DNA of 64,000 nt. It comes from Dendrophyllia cribrosa. Taxonomy: Eukaryota > Cnidaria > Anthozoa > Scleractinia > Dendrophylliidae. The position numbers and the translations under genes were made by a program. This document shows, one piece after another, positions 1-11,520 of the stretch. How positions within the stretch are numbered: position 1 is the first letter of the stretch; every line of letters starts with the position of its first letter. Under the pieces are notes generated by a model. The model did not search any database and had not been told where the DNA came from. It saw only the letters and a program-made list of their open reading frames with translations. The stretch is from the NCBI GenBank assembly GCA_024195265.1, contig JAJLRJ010000009.1:825001-889000 (forward strand), read 5' to 3'.

Positions 1-45
1 TCAAAGTTGGGGTGTTATGTCGCCAAAAAACCCAGTCGAGCCACC

Positions 46-140
46 TTAAACGTACAACATAATAAACAGCACTACAGGAAAGCACTGCTCAATAGCTTTC
101 ATTTCAATGGTCACATAGCAGGATTTCATCAGTAGTCAAC
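46..140 (+). repeat. single diverged copy of the 106-bp satellite unit
   Basis: Contains the unit's landmarks in order: acaacataataaacagcac, acaggaaagcactgctcaat, agctttcattt and ggatttcatc. It lies in the ADAR intron upstream of the 289 exon. A weaker fragment occurs at about 885-965 in the next intron. Confidence 0.75.
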
Positions 141-288
141 CAGTACGAAAGAAAAATCTGCATTGTTGATGTAAAAAGAATGGGGGAACGAAACAGTTAC
201 AAAACGTCATACTTTTCTGCAACAACATACAAACATTGTCTTTGAATTAAAATAACCATTTAATTTATTAACATCATTTTTCCGACAG

Positions 289-2020
289 CACCGATGACGC
301 AAGTCAAAGTAAAGCACTATTTGGCTCACGGCAGCAGGGACTTTTGAGAACTAAAGTGGAAAAGGGTGAAGGAACAATTCCGCTGGATCCTCAAGATGGT
401 ATTTTGACCATCGATGGAATCCGCTCGGGTCAGAGATTACGCACTGCTTCATGTAGTGACAAAATTGCCAAATGGAATGTTCTTGGTTAGTTGTTTGACA
501 TTATTTTTCGTTTGTATTATTATTAGCTCTCACTTTTTTAACCAGTCAAAGCGAATCCAAACCTAGTGTTTTCCCGCACTTCGGGTTACTACATTTTCAG
601 TTGGTTTTGGTTACATGTTTTCCCGCATTTGGTATTCGTTTCATGTTTTCCTGCATTTGTTATCCGTTGCATGTTTTCCTGCGCTTAACGCAGGATACCT
701 GATTTCCCGCACTTAGTGCAAGTGACATGTTTTCCCACACTTATCGATCACCAGTCACTGCATCTTTCTTCTTTATTACGCTGTTCACTTTTGTTTAATT
801 AACCCTTAAACTCAGAAGAGCACCAAAATTCAAAATTCAAGAAAAATCCCAAATTTCATTTTGTAAAATATTGAAAAACAAATGGTACCATACAATAGTA
901 CTGCTGGAGATGTTTTATTTGAATGGTCACACCGTACAATTTTGTCCACAGACTTAAATGTCAGAAATACATTACATGTCTCCAGAATTGACTCTGGGAG
1001 TGAAAGGATTAATCAGATGTGTAATGATTGTTTTAACTGTAATAATGTTTTCACTGCAGGTATTCAAGGTGCTCTTCTAAGCATTCTAATTGAACCAGTT
1101 TACATCAGCTCCATTATCCTTGGAAAGCTCTTTCACTCAGGCCATCTCAGCCGTGCCGTCAGCATGCGTGTCGAACTGGACAATGACAACAGCTTCTCTA
1201 ACCAGCTGCCCAGCTCTTATCATGTCAATCATCCTAAGCTAGAGCCAGGCCACCTTGTTCAACAGGTGCGTTGATGATTTTTGTTTGCCTGCGTGGCAGG
1301 CGCGCACGCCCAAAATCCTCTCTTTTCCTCCCCTTTCTAGCGCCTGCCACGCAGGCTCGATTTCCTTTTGCTATGATAGTCTACGATCATTCCTGCCAAG
1401 CGTGAATTGAAGTACACATTCGGCAAGCGGAACAAAGAGCAAGTTTCTAATTTCGAGATAATTAAAAGTGATTTTTTTGGATATAAACAGTTTTACTGTC
1501 TATCCTTTGCGTATCAAACCAATATGGTAGGTTTTTTTCCACGAAAATTTGAAGAGAATTTCCGTTCAGCAGGGTAGGCAAATGTACGCAACTTTTTTTT
1601 TTTCAGGCTTCTTTCAAATGCTTAAATTGCACACTCGACTGTGAGGGTCATTTCTTCACTTTACATTTTCTGTCCGTCATATGATGCCCGATTTAGGGTG
1701 TCAGATCCATTGTACATTGTACACCTTCATTGTATTAGGTAAAATTATGTATTCTAATATATTCTATGGTATTGTATTCTATTGTATTGTCGTTCTTTTG
1801 TGTATTCTATTGTTTTAACAAAAGAATAAGTGTTACCCCTAAATCGTGCATGGTATACTGTCCGTTGTTCATATATGATTCATTTAATATATGATTCATT
1901 TATATACTACATTTGTAATGTTGCATCTGTTAAGCACTTCCCAAGGCACAACAGTTGAGTTGGTGTTGCCTTAGGCAACGTTTGCCTGTGGGCTGGAAGA
2001 TGTTGTTAACAATAAACATC

Positions 2021-2063
<43 letters not shown>

Positions 2064-2277
2064 TCTCTTTTATCACAGTCTTTGCTGGTGTTCTTTTTGT
2101 GCATCAGCCGGGCGCAAACCATGCACCTAGAGCGTCAGTCACTCAAGTCAATCATTCTGTTCATACACTGAGCACCTTTCTGAGGATTCGTGCAGATCCC
2201 AGCATGCAGATCTTTTGAATCTCTGTCATAATAGCTCTCTCTGATACTTTGTTGATGTTTACTTTGTTGACCCTCGC

Positions 2278-2345
<68 letters not shown>

Positions 2346-5033
2346 GACACGAGCTCTAGCTATCTTCTCAACTCGCTTGGCTGGAACACCTTATCTGTTA
2401 GAAGGGCGAAGCAAAAGGCAGTCATAACGTACAAATGCATAACCAAGCTCGCCCCAGATTATCTATGTAATATGTTTACTCCCAAAATTACATCCTATAG
2501 GGATGATATCTGTTTACAAACATTCTTTTTGTTATTCAAATGTGCCAACCACTGGAACAAAAGAACCCTTTGTTTTGGCAGCCAATAAGGCTCTGGTTGG
2601 CACATTAATAACAATTGGTGATGTCGTTGATATCTTCCCTATAAGCTTCGTAATGCCAATAAAAAAATAGTGATACTAAGACCAAGAACTGACTACCTAA
2701 GGCGTAGCTATAGCTATAGTGATGTTTTCCTCTGGAATGATCTCCCAGAGAAACTACGGACAGCAAAGTCTTGGCCACTTTAAAAAGGTGTCAATAAATT
2801 GTTTTCTGTATCGGACTCCCACACGGCGAATATGTAAAACAGTGTTAGAATATTAATTATTAGAGTTAACTTTGTTGTAAATACCGATATTTTACCGTGT
2901 GTATAAATCAAGTTTTACATGCATTACATTACAGTTCTGATTGGTTCGTTGGATTGCGTACGTCTGCTATGATTGGCCAGAATGATTACTTTTTACTACT
3001 AAATGATTACGTTTTACGACACGTTTTACGAGACAAATCGCATGAATCTTTTCCTCAGTAATGTAATTATCTTCAGGCAACATTCGCATCGCACGAGTGT
3101 ACGGTTTTAGCTGTTTCAAACTCGTTCTCGTTTGCTTTTTTGGCAGGAACGCCCTCGTGAAGTTGAAACCAAGTGTAAAACGAAGATGCTGTCGTTGAAC
3201 TGGGCTGCTGGTCAGGACACTTCGGTGGAGGTATATGACGGATGTTTAGGGATGGCCGCCAGCAAAATGGCGAAACCTTCCCGCCTTAGCCGACAAGCCT
3301 TGTACGCAAGTTTGAAAGAGGTAATGAAGGGCTGAAAAATTTTGGCAAGTAAATGTATCAGAACTTAACACACACTTAAGGCCTGGTCGCACTAAAGTCA
3401 AAAACAAAAATTAGCCCGTGCAGAAATTCCCATAATTTTGAAACCGCAAACGGAAGTTTAAAAAATTTGAGAACATTTTAAGGCGCTGTTACACTAGGCA
3501 ATATTTCGTGCAACTTGTCTCGCAACAACTAAAAACCGTGCGTTGCGATGCTGCGAGACAAGTTGCCTGGAGGGTGTTACACTAGGCAATGTTTCTTGCA
3601 ATTTGTCTCGCTCGACGGTGAAAGGAGCAATTTCATTGGCTAAAGTCACAAAACGTTGCGACACAAGTTGCAGGAAACATGTTACACTACGCAACGCTTG
3701 AAAAATTCGTTGCAGCGTGGCGAAAATCGTTGCGAAAAGTAGAACCGACTTCTACTTCTCGCAACGATTGCGGCAACAAAAAAATCGCGAGAAATGTTTG
3801 TAGCGGGGTATGTTACACTGGGCAATTTTTCATGCAACTTGTGTCGCAACAAAGTTGCGGTTTCTTTTGTTTTCCTCGATTTTTTCAAAATCGGCCTGCC
3901 ACACGCATACACTACGGCGTCTTTGAAGTTTAGCTGGAATTTCCAATTTTTTTTAAATTTGCGCGGTCGCATGCATTAGGAAACTTGATGTGATGACAGA
4001 TTTTTATCTTAAACAAAGAAAAATTTGATCAAAATTTCCCTAGTGCGACCAGGCGTGCGTTTCTCGAAATTTCCGAAGACAAGCTATTTTTTAAATGTAG
4101 TTTCTAACGAAAGGCGTTGAAGTTTTTAGCCCACAAATCAGCTAAAGCTGTGTTGTAAACGTAAGATTTTATTGCTTGGCCTTCAAAATCAACAAAAACC
4201 GAATCTTTATTAGTAAATATTCTGCACGTAACACAGGGTCCGAAAAGTTTTCGGGACTTTCGAGAAGCGCACGCCAGGCTCTTACACGACAGTTGTTTTT
4301 GCTTATTGCGAAACAACAGATTTGCACGTGCATTAAAAAGTTTAATTAGCGAAGCACGATAAAAGAAGTTTAATAAGCAAAACAAAAGTTTTCCACGTGT
4401 ATTAAGAAGTTTAGTTAGCAAAACTTAAGTCAAAAATTTTAATTAGCAAAACAAACGTTATGTACTTGCGTTAAACAAAGTTTAAACTTTTTAATACACG
4501 TACAAAACTGTTGTTTCACTAACTAACTTTTTAATGCACGTGCAAAACTGTTGTTTCGCTAATTAAGGTTTTTTAACCACGTGCAGAACTGTTAGGAACC
4601 ACCAGTTACTATAGCAACATGCTATGGTAACCGCTCTTGCTCTTGCAACATGTCGGGACAAATGAACGTGAGGACGTTAGACTGTAGTATGAAAAAAAAA
4701 AAAAAACAATCTCCATATTTCACACTCGTTTCCGTTTTAATCTAAAGCCGCGAGTATTCGCACAGCTCATACAACAACTACAGACTCTCTTGTAGTCTAG
4801 AAAATTGTGAACCGCTTTCGTTTTATTGTGACTCTTTTATTCAACAGGTTGTCAAGAATAGCCAAGACCTGGGACATCGGCAGATTCTTGAGGCGCATTC
4901 ATATGGCAAAGCCAAAGAACTGGCGACGGACTACCAAAAAACCAAGTCCATGCTTTACAAACGCCTTCAGGAAACTGGATATGGTTCCTGGAAATTAATG
5001 CAGAAACCGCCTGAAATGAGTCAGTTTAGTTAG
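289..5033 (+). CDS. ADAR: ADAR-like adenosine deaminase, last four exons (partial gene)
   Basis: C-terminal part of an adenosine-to-inosine RNA-editing deaminase. Exons are 289-485, 1060-1265, 3147-3320 and 4848-5033 (TAG stop); each has AG acceptor and GT donor sites and the phases join (1 nt, then 0, 0). Exon 1 holds the [12 protein letters not shown] motif, in which the Cys is the last zinc ligand of the A_deamin domain and the following Lys contacts inositol hexakisphosphate in known ADARs. The next exon continues GIQGALLS, typical of the family. Exon 3 has SLNWAAG and [10 protein letters not shown], matching the later part of the domain. Exon 4 ends [17 protein letters not shown], like the GxW-x-x-P tails of ADAR/ADAT1. 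The dsRNA-binding domains and the catalytic His/Glu exon lie upstream of the window. ADAT1 or an ADAD-like paralogue is the main alternative; exons 3-4 look more ADAR-like. The introns carry a 106-bp satellite unit, a LINE remnant and inverted repeats. Confidence 0.9.
566..745 (+). repeat. degenerate minisatellite, core catgttttcccgca
   Basis: Five or six imperfect copies of a short G/T-rich unit, about 28 bp apart (cores near 614, 642 and 670, weaker near 695 and 727), within the ADAR intron 486-1059. Confidence 0.6.
1676..1815 (+). repeat. dispersed repeat, inverted relative to 12150-12300
   Basis: The stretch including catatgatgcccgatttaggg, tgtacattgtacacct and the ATTCT-rich part reappears reverse-complemented at 12150-12300. 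It lies in the ADAR intron 1266-3146. Family not recognised; no coding capacity. Confidence 0.75.
1930..2062 (+). repeat. probable non-LTR 3' tail with (TTA)n microsatellite
   Basis: A short unique segment ends in aataaacatctt followed by about 40 bp of TTA repeats, the form taken by LINE 3' ends that terminate in a microsatellite. A second, longer TTA/ATT array occupies 2281-2345. Both lie in an ADAR intron. Confidence 0.5.
2281..2345 (+). repeat. (ATT)n microsatellite
   Basis: About 21 uninterrupted ATT units immediately 5' of a reverse-transcriptase C-terminal remnant. Confidence 0.95.
2346..2815 (+). pseudogene. non-LTR (CR1/jockey-like) RT C-terminal remnant
   Basis: One frame reads [20 protein letters not shown], then a segment with KLAPDYL. 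After an interruption at about 2500-2650, another reads [20 protein letters not shown] followed by DLPEKLR. The order 'LGW..L..RR', 'LAP.YL' and '[12 protein letters not shown]' is the usual end of CR1/jockey-type endonuclease-RT proteins. The interrupting stretch contains the small inverted pair tgtgccaacc/ggttggcaca (about 2540-2604). Stops and the insertion make this a dead fragment. It sits in an ADAR intron. Confidence 0.65.
3381..4054. mobile_element. MITE with a second inverted-repeat element nested inside
   Basis: The outer ends are gcctggtcgcacta (3381-3394) and its exact reverse complement (4041-4054). Inside, about 3484-3862 has repeated blocks of gttacactaggcaat and tgcaacttgtctcgcaacaa in both orientations. 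These relate to the element at 55594-55979. It lies in the ADAR intron 3321-4847. The short ORFs across it are translations of these inverted blocks. Confidence 0.75.
4300..4600. repeat. degenerate direct and inverted repeat block in ADAR intron
   Basis: The block cacgtgcaaaactgttgtttc recurs directly at about 4490-4560 in two versions. Related sequence (gcacgtgcattaaaaagttt) runs in the opposite sense at 4310-4400. No terminal structure is clear. Confidence 0.5.
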
Positions 5034-5099
5034 CTGAGTATTGTGGTATTTTCTTGTTTTAATTCTTTTACTCTCGAGAAAAGTTTGAAACAGGACAAA

Positions 5100-6060
5100 A
5101 TTTCACGTTCGTTTGCAACATTATGAAAGCAAACAACACTACAGATACGTACTGCTCAGTAGCTTTCATTTGAATGGTCACACTGTAGGATTTCATTCAC
5201 AGACTCAAAAGTTAGAACCACCTTATACAGCATAATAAACAGCACCACAGGAAAGTACTGCTCAATAGCTTCAATTTGAATGGTCACACTGTAGGATTTC
5301 ATTCACAGACTCAAAAGGTAGAACCACCTTGTACAGCATAATAAACAGTACCACAGGACAGTACTGCTCAGTAGCTTTCATTTGAATGGTCACACTGTAG
5401 GATTTCATTCACAGACTCAAAAGTTAGAACCACCTTGTACAGCATAATAAACAGTACCACAGGAAAGTACTGCTCAGTAGCTTTCATTTGAATGGTCACA
5501 CTGTAGGATTTCATTCACAGACTCAAAAGTTAGAACCACCTTGTACAGCATAATAAACAGTACCACAGGAAAGTACTGCTCATTAGCTTGCTTTCATTTG
5601 AATGGTCACACTGTAGGATTTCATTCACAGACTCAAAAGTTAGAACCACCTTGTACAGCATAATAAACAGTACCACAGGAAAGTACTGCTCAGTAGCTTT
5701 CATTTGAATGGTCACACTGTAGGATTTCATTCACAGACTCAAAAGTTAGAACCACCTTGTACAGCATAATAAACAGTACTACAGGAAAGTACTGCTCAGT
5801 ATCTTTCATTTGAATGGTCACACTGTAGGATTTCATTCACAGACTCAAAAGTTAGAACCACCTTGTACAACATAATAAACAGCACCACAGGAAAGTGCTG
5901 CTCAATAGCTTTCATTTGAAGGGTCACACTGTAGGATTTCATCCACAGACTCAAAAGTTAGAATCACCTTATACAGCATAATAAACAGCACCACAGAAAA
6001 GTACTGCTTAATAGCTTTCATTTGAATGGTCACTTTGGGTTTCATCTATAGAATTAAGTA
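5100..6060 (+). repeat. tandem array of a 106-bp satellite unit (about 9 copies)
   Basis: The landmark cactgtagga begins at 5181, 5287, 5393, 5499, 5609, 5715, 5821 and 5927. Spacing is 106 bp throughout except one 110-bp unit, which carries a 4-bp insertion. The last, diverged unit is near 6031. Units contain agcataataaacagtacc and tttcatttgaatggtcacac. The array starts shortly after the ADAR stop codon. Short ORFs inside are repeat translations. Confidence 0.95.
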
Positions 6061-7662
6061 ATGATCCGCAAAAGAAGGAAAGCGCTGAACGGCAAGCAAT
6101 GCACGATGGTATGTCAACGTTTTTTCATTGTTGCAACTGGTGATCTCATTGGCCTAGACTCAAAAACCGCTTAAAAGTTAAGGTTCAAGGTGCATTTTGT
6201 CCATTTTTAAGGTTTCAGATAATTTGAGACCCAATCGCACAACAAGCAATTTTTAAAAGATATTGTATTTGGGAAACTTCATCAAAGAAGCAAAATTCTT
6301 AGCTATTCTGATCGGTTAAGCACGAACATTTCCTAAAATGTATTTGACGCAAATGGATTTTCTTTATTTTTATACAGAATTATAATTATGAACCATCAGC
6401 CCCTCCTCTATTCTTGAAACCAAAGATATTCTATGTGGGAAAGAGCAATTGCCGCAGAACAATTGAAGTTTACCGTAGTTCTTATGTGGAGCATTAACTA
6501 ATTTGAAGGGAGGCTATGGTGGACGAATGCATATTCACTTGAAAGTGGGATATTTGCATTGAAAAATCAAAGCTTTAAGAAAGTTGCTTTCAATTTAAGT
6601 GGATCGCTTCCGCCATTTTGACTGTAACAGACAAATCGTCAAAGATCTTCATATTATTTCAAAGTTTTATAAGGGGAGGAGGAGGAGGAGCAGGCGGTGG
6701 TGTAGTGATTAGTGTGTTGGACTTCAGGTTCCTCAGATCTGAAGAAATCGGAAAGAAAGGACGGGAAACGAATGTTATAGGGATTGGGAATTTTCTTTTT
6801 TGGGAATTTCTGTTGGTCATGTCCAAAGGCTTAAAATATTATTAACTAGAACTTTAGATCATTCATTTATGTACAGTGTACTCCCAGTCTATTGCCCGCT
6901 AACAGACAAAAATGTTGGTTATTATACCTGATGTTCGATCAGATATTAGCTGATAGCCTAAATAGGCCTTACATGTTAGAATGACATTTTATAGGACACT
7001 TCCAGCTCTATTTAACTATTATAACGCGAAAGCGCGCGTGATATCGCCTAATTCTTAGCCGCGCAAGCTTGAGCGCAATAATAGTTTTATAATTCAACAC
7101 ATTAATAACAAAGCACAGTTTGAAGAAAAAATATCGAGGCCGGTCCGTCATTTTTGCATTCTCTTGTCAAAATGCGAAATTTACCGCCATCGTTGGATAT
7201 CCGTCGTGTAGACATAGCGTATATCGATAACGTTTTTATCATATTTGGGCAGTGTATCAATGTGTTGAATTATAATTTACAATATATTCAGCCTAGGATC
7301 TGCACTTTACATATGTGTACGTAAATCCAATTATTCAATCCAATCCAACTGCGGACATTCTTTTTACAAGAGCATTAGTAGATGAGTCACTTTGACCAAA
7401 AGCGCAAGTTTCGCTGATTAGGTGACGTGGCTTTCCAAAGTCTCAAGTTTATGTTTTCATTAGTTTTTATGTCAAAACGGATAGTTTCGTCTGGTTGAAG
7501 ATGGATATTGGGAGAGAGGGAGGTGCGGGTTTGAGGGCGGCCGGGGGGGTGGGGGGGGTTATAGGTAGGTATAGGCTTTAGGGGAATATTTTGCAATATT
7601 GCTTAATATTTTGCCACAGCGTAAAGAGTTAAGAGAGCGGGAGTCCCTCTTTGTTCGTCGAG

Positions 7663-7698
<36 letters not shown>

Positions 7699-8220
7699 TT
7701 CACTTTAATGAGTGCGATTCAACAAAACGAAGTTTTTAAAAAACGCTACTGAAAGTTTTTTTTAGATTTGTTGTTATGTGGACAGCTAATGCCCCCATAG
7801 TTTTAAAAGAGAATGTGTCGCTTGAAGAAGTTTTATTGCAATGAGTTTCAGGCGTCGTTAATATAGAAAGAAAATTTAAACATGACATCCTTTCTTTTTT
7901 AACTCGGTGATGATGAAATTATCAAAATATATAGCAACATGAATTTTATGTCTAACAGTGTTAGAAATGAATTGTACAGAGTTTCTTGAAAAGAATAGCA
8001 TATGACTCATGTGTCAGTCAGAGTGCTAACTGAACGCGCGCGTGTGTAGAACATACATTAAAAGGAGTATACATACTTGTAGTCTTCTTGGTGTCTGAGT
8101 GGGTGCGGTGCGTACAGGTTGATTAGTGTTTGGTATCCAGCGTGGTACTTCATAGGGTATAAAATCGATTGTAATTACAATAACGTAACATTGGAAATTC
8201 CATTTGTTTTGGAGGGGCGC
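6061..8220. other. intergenic stretch with little recognisable content
   Basis: No gene or transposon could be supported. Visible items are a GGA-rich patch near 6675-6700, a GC-rich G-run patch at 7536-7560 and the C tract at 7663. Confidence 0.5.
7663..7698. repeat. poly-C tract, 36 bp
   Basis: Uninterrupted run of 36 C, the longest G/C homopolymer in the window and on the opposite strand sense from most of the others. Confidence 0.95.
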
Positions 8221-8323
8221 CGGTGCGGCTTTCAAGTTTCAAGTTTTCGGGTTTTAAAGACTCAAGTCTGCCAAACGCAACAAACCTTCAGCCTTCTAAC
8301 ACCCTCGCATTATTGATAATTAT

Positions 8324-9051
8324 TTGGCTACCGAGGTTTCCCTCAGTAGAGTCGCTGGCCCATTTAGTACCCCTACCTTCCCCGACCTTCATGTGAGCAG
8401 TTTTGGAGTTATCCCCAAGAAAGGACAGCCAGGCAAATGGCGCCTGATCATTGATCTGTCGGCCCCGGAGGGTGGGAGCGTGAATGAGGGTATTGACCCT
8501 TCAGCCTACTCCCTCCATTGCATTAAAGTTGACGATGTCATCCGCATGGTTAATCGCCATTGTGCTGGCGCACTCATGGCTAAATTTGTCGTGGAAGCAG
8601 CTTACCGGAATGTCGCCGTACACCCCTCCGACCGCTTCCTGCTTGGCATGAAGTGGCGTGGTCAGTTTTATATCGATCTAGCTCTTCCCTTTGGGCTGCG
8701 CTCGGCTCCTTTTATCTTCGACTCCATTGCCTCACTTGTGGAGTGGATCTTGTTCCACAACTACGCCGTCTCTGACTTACTCCATTATCTGGACGATTTT
8801 ATCACTGTTGGCCCCCCGGATTCATTTCAGTGTTCCAAAACCTTGAATCCTCAGTTCGTCTCTGCCGGCAATCGCTGGGTCTTCCTCTTCACCCTAGCAA
8901 GCGCGTGGGCAACACTACACGCCTCATGGTGTTGGGCATTGAGCTGGACTCCATCAATCAAATTGCTCGCTTGCCGGCTGAGAAGTTGCGGGCCCTCCAG
9001 GACCTGATAGAGTCCTGGACCCTATTGCGATGGTGCAACAGGAAACAGTAG
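8324..9051 (+). pseudogene. YR-retroelement reverse transcriptase, broken
   Basis: Frame 8324-9007 shows FGVIPKKGQPGKWRLIIDLS, then motif A as KFVVEAAYR where the family has KFDV-type sequence (the first catalytic Asp is Val), then LPFGLRSAPFIF, and YLDD at motif C. The frame then shifts, and 8830-9051 continues with LPLHPSKRVG, VLGIELDS and LPAEKLRALQDL up to a TAG. Loss of the motif-A Asp alone would abolish polymerase activity. Confidence 0.88.
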
Positions 9052-9064
9052 GAGTCCCTCATCT

Positions 9065-9480
9065 TTCAGCTTTTGGCTTTTCCCTGGTAAATCGGCGATT
9101 CCCGACTTGGAAGTGACTTCCGACGCAGCTGGCTCCATTGTGTTTGGTGCTTACTTCAATCAGGAGTGGTTCAATGGTGTCTGGGACGCCTCTCAAGTGG
9201 GCGAGTCTATCGCATACAAAGAATTTTTCCCCATTGCCATTGCAGCCCGCATGTGGGGATACATATGGTCTAGGAAGCATGTCCTCTTCCGTTCTGACAA
9301 CGACGCAGTGGTTTACATTTTGAATGCCAGGACCTCCAAAACCCACAGCATTATGCAACTGACGCGTTGCCTTCTTATGTCTGCAGTCCGCGTCAATTTC
9401 TCTTTTTCAGCCCAGCACATTCCAGACATTCATAATGGGGTTGCTGATGCGCTTTCTCGTTTCCATTGGCAGGCCATCAA
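9065..9480 (+). pseudogene. YR-retroelement RNase H domain
   Basis: Frame 9107-9559 contains TSDAAGS, YKEFFPI, FRSDNDAVV and DALSRFHW, giving the D-E-D-D set of an RNase H fold. Only about 15 codons separate it from the RT frame end. Intact relatives have a longer connection there, so an internal deletion near 9050-9100 is inferred. Confidence 0.8.
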
Positions 9481-9554
9481 GCGGCTGGCTCCCTCTGCTT
9501 CTCCGAATCCTGTAACCATTCCGCAGGAGGTGCTCATGGAACCTATGTCTCCTC

Positions 9555-10540
9555 ATTAGAACAGCGCTGCAGAACTTTTCTGGTGGAGGGCCTAGCCCCC
9601 TCCACCCGCCATGTCTACGCTTCTAGTCTGGTCAAAAGAAATTCGTGGACTTCCGCATTTAATCCGGTGGACTGCACTCAAACGGGTCACCATGCCCCAC
9701 GGATGAATGGACTTTGTGTCTGTTCGCCACCTTCTTAGCAGACTCGGTTCATCACTCTACCATCAAAGAATATCTTTCGGCAGTAAGATCTCTTCACATC
9801 GATCGCGGTTTGCGGGACCTTTTAGTCGGATACCTTCGTTTGCAGCGGGTGGTGCGTGGGATAAAACGCTCCCTGGGTTCTGCGAATCGGCTGCGACTAC
9901 CGGTGACTGATGATATGAGGGTCATCTTCCAGTCCTTGGACACAGCCCTCACCGACCACGCTTGCCTATTTTGGTTTTCTGCAATCGGCGGAATTCACAG
10001 TTCCCTCACTGGCTAGCTTCTGCTCGTCTCGGCATTTGGATGTCAACGACGTCGCAGTGGACTCTACGTCCAACCCCACGTGCTTGCGAGTAAACATTAA
10101 GGCGTCAAAGACTGGCCCATTTCGCGAAGGGTGCTTCATTCACATTGGTCTGGGTTCGCCCCCGTTGTGCGCAGTCCAGTCCCTGGTGTCTTATCTCGGA
10201 CGTCGGGGCAATTCTCATTGTCCGTTGTTCTTACTGCAATCTGGTCAAACCTTGACTCGCTCCTTGCTAACATCGTGGCTTCGTGACATCCTGACAGCTG
10301 CGGGCATCGAAGGGAACTTCTCCAGCCATAGCTTCCAGATTGGAGCAGCGACTGTGGCTGCTCGTAATGGCATCCCAGATCACCAGATCCAGACCAGAGC
10401 ACATAAGCCTCGAAGAGAGGGACTGCTCTCGTTTTGGTAAATGTAAATGTGAATGTTGGAGCAGTAATGCCTATCAGCTCTACATGCAGTCTCCGGTGGA
10501 CACTCTTACTCGTCTGTCAGCTCGCCTGATCTCCCATTAG
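9555..10540 (+). pseudogene. YR-retroelement tyrosine recombinase, broken
   Basis: Pieces in order are CRTFLVEGLAPSTRHVY, FATFLADSVHHSTIKEYLSA, VNIKASKTGPFREGCFIHIG, SSHSFQIGAATVAARNGIP and WSSNAYQLYMQSPVDTL. They lie in at least three frames. The H-x-x-R box reads HSFQ, so the second catalytic Arg is Gln. The region of the first Arg (about 9990-10040) is disrupted by a frameshift. The Tyr nucleophile of the AYQLY box is kept. A dead copy. Confidence 0.88.
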
Positions 10541-10627
10541 CGCCTAGCGGGGAAGTTTGTGTCTCGGAGGTCCATTTCCCCCTTGCCTCAGGTCCCTCCG
10601 TTCTCCAAGCACCTTGGAGTCAGGGTC

Positions 10628-10774
10628 TGGGTGAGGGGTGGGGGTGGGGGGGGGGGGGGGGGGGGGCAGTGCCAAGGTTGCCATGGTTACCTCCTTGCAA
10701 TTGGAGACTGCCTGCTGCTTTTTCCCCCATCGTGCGGCACCTAATCCCAAGCTCATCACGGGCGATGAGTTTAA
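10628..10774 (+). repeat. split direct repeat, first copy (B1-like)
   Basis: A G-run, then caaggttgccatgg, ccttgcaattggagactgc, and caagctcatcacgggcgatg. The same block recurs in the same orientation at 11040-11175. The G-run here is 21 bp (10646-10666). Confidence 0.85.
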
Positions 10775-11039
10775 TTGTGGCTAAAATATTTAGGCGAAGT
10801 TAAACTCGAGCCAGTTGCCGGTCAGCGGCCCACTCTCATCATCCTACTCGGGGGCGCCATCAGGATAGTGCAGGGAGTGTTGCGTAGCTTGCCATTGCTA
10901 GCTTGCTTGCCTTCTCGCACGTTTGCTTGCTCGTTTGCTGGTCGGATTTTTGCTCTCGGCCTCTACCCTCCCTCTTGGTAAGTATGGTTATGGGTAAGTA
11001 TGAAGGTTTTCCACTGAGCTTCTCAGTGTGACAGGTGCC

Positions 11040-11175
11040 TGGGTGGTGGGGGGGGGGGGGGGGGGGGCAGTATCAAGGTTGCCATGGCTACCTCCTTGCA
11101 ATTGGAGACTGCTTGCTGCGTTTCCCCCCATCGCGCGGCACCTAATCCCAAGCTCATCACGGGCGATGAGTTTAA
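11040..11175 (+). repeat. split direct repeat, second copy (B2-like)
   Basis: Direct copy of 10628-10774 with a few substitutions and a 20-bp G-run (11048-11067). The spacer 10775-11039 would be the A2 segment of the element. Confidence 0.85.
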
Positions 11176-11254
11176 ACTCGTGAATACGCGAAGCCTTTGA
11201 ACGAGTTGTAGCACTTGTGTAGAAATTTCACTCGATCGCTCGATCGGCTGTTAA

Positions 11255-11520
11255 CATTGAGCCCATGATATGTGATGGTCATCTGCCTTACCCAGGGGGA
11301 CGAGGTTGGAGGAAGGGAGGGTGGGGAGTTGGACGCAAGGGGTAGGGGATCGGTAGAGCAAAACGCCTAGTAGGATAGTCGGTGAACATTGAACCCGCGA
11401 TATGTAATGTTCACCTGCCTTATCCATAAGGACGGCGTTAAAGGAAGGGGAGGGTGAGGAGTCGGATGCAGAGGGTGGGGGTCGGTGAAGGAAAACGTCT
11501 TAGAAAGGAGAGGGTCCGAA
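11255..11520 (+). repeat. tandem duplication, about 133-bp unit, two copies
   Basis: The first copy begins at ttgagcccatgatatgtgat and the second at attgaacccgcgatatgtaa (about 11388). Both continue through a G-rich GAGG..GGTGGGG stretch and aaaacg. No coding signal. Confidence 0.7.

Larger units (their letters stand above)
8324..11180 (+). mobile_element. degenerate tyrosine-recombinase retrotransposon (DIRS/Ngaro type)
   Basis: The order RT, RNase H, tyrosine recombinase, then paired direct repeats is diagnostic of YR retroelements (DIRS/Ngaro), which integrate through a recombinase instead of an integrase. Domains are split over at least five frames. No gag ORF and no 5' copy of the terminal repeat was found, so the 5' part is missing or unrecognisable. 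The 3' part has two direct copies of a ~140-bp block (10628-10774 and 11040-11175) enclosing a ~265-bp spacer, as expected for the B1-A2-B2 split direct repeats. Ngaro versus DIRS is not resolved. Confidence 0.85.

Noticed and set aside
5530..5730. Protein-like repeats (e.g. VTIQMKATEQYFPVVLF) at 5.5 and 37.1-37.5 kb
   Set aside because: They are translations of the 106-bp satellite; the 106-bp period is not a multiple of three and there is no start or splice context.
5100..6060. Array as a CRISPR locus
   Set aside because: Units are head-to-tail without unique spacers, and the genome is eukaryotic.
6053..6108. Possible small coding exon (LSNDPQKKESAERQAMHD) with AG/GT edges
   Set aside because: Its acceptor lies in the last decayed satellite unit, and no partner exons are visible nearby.
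9059..9358. Minus-strand frames over the YR element
   Set aside because: Shadows of the RT/RNase H frames on the + strand.
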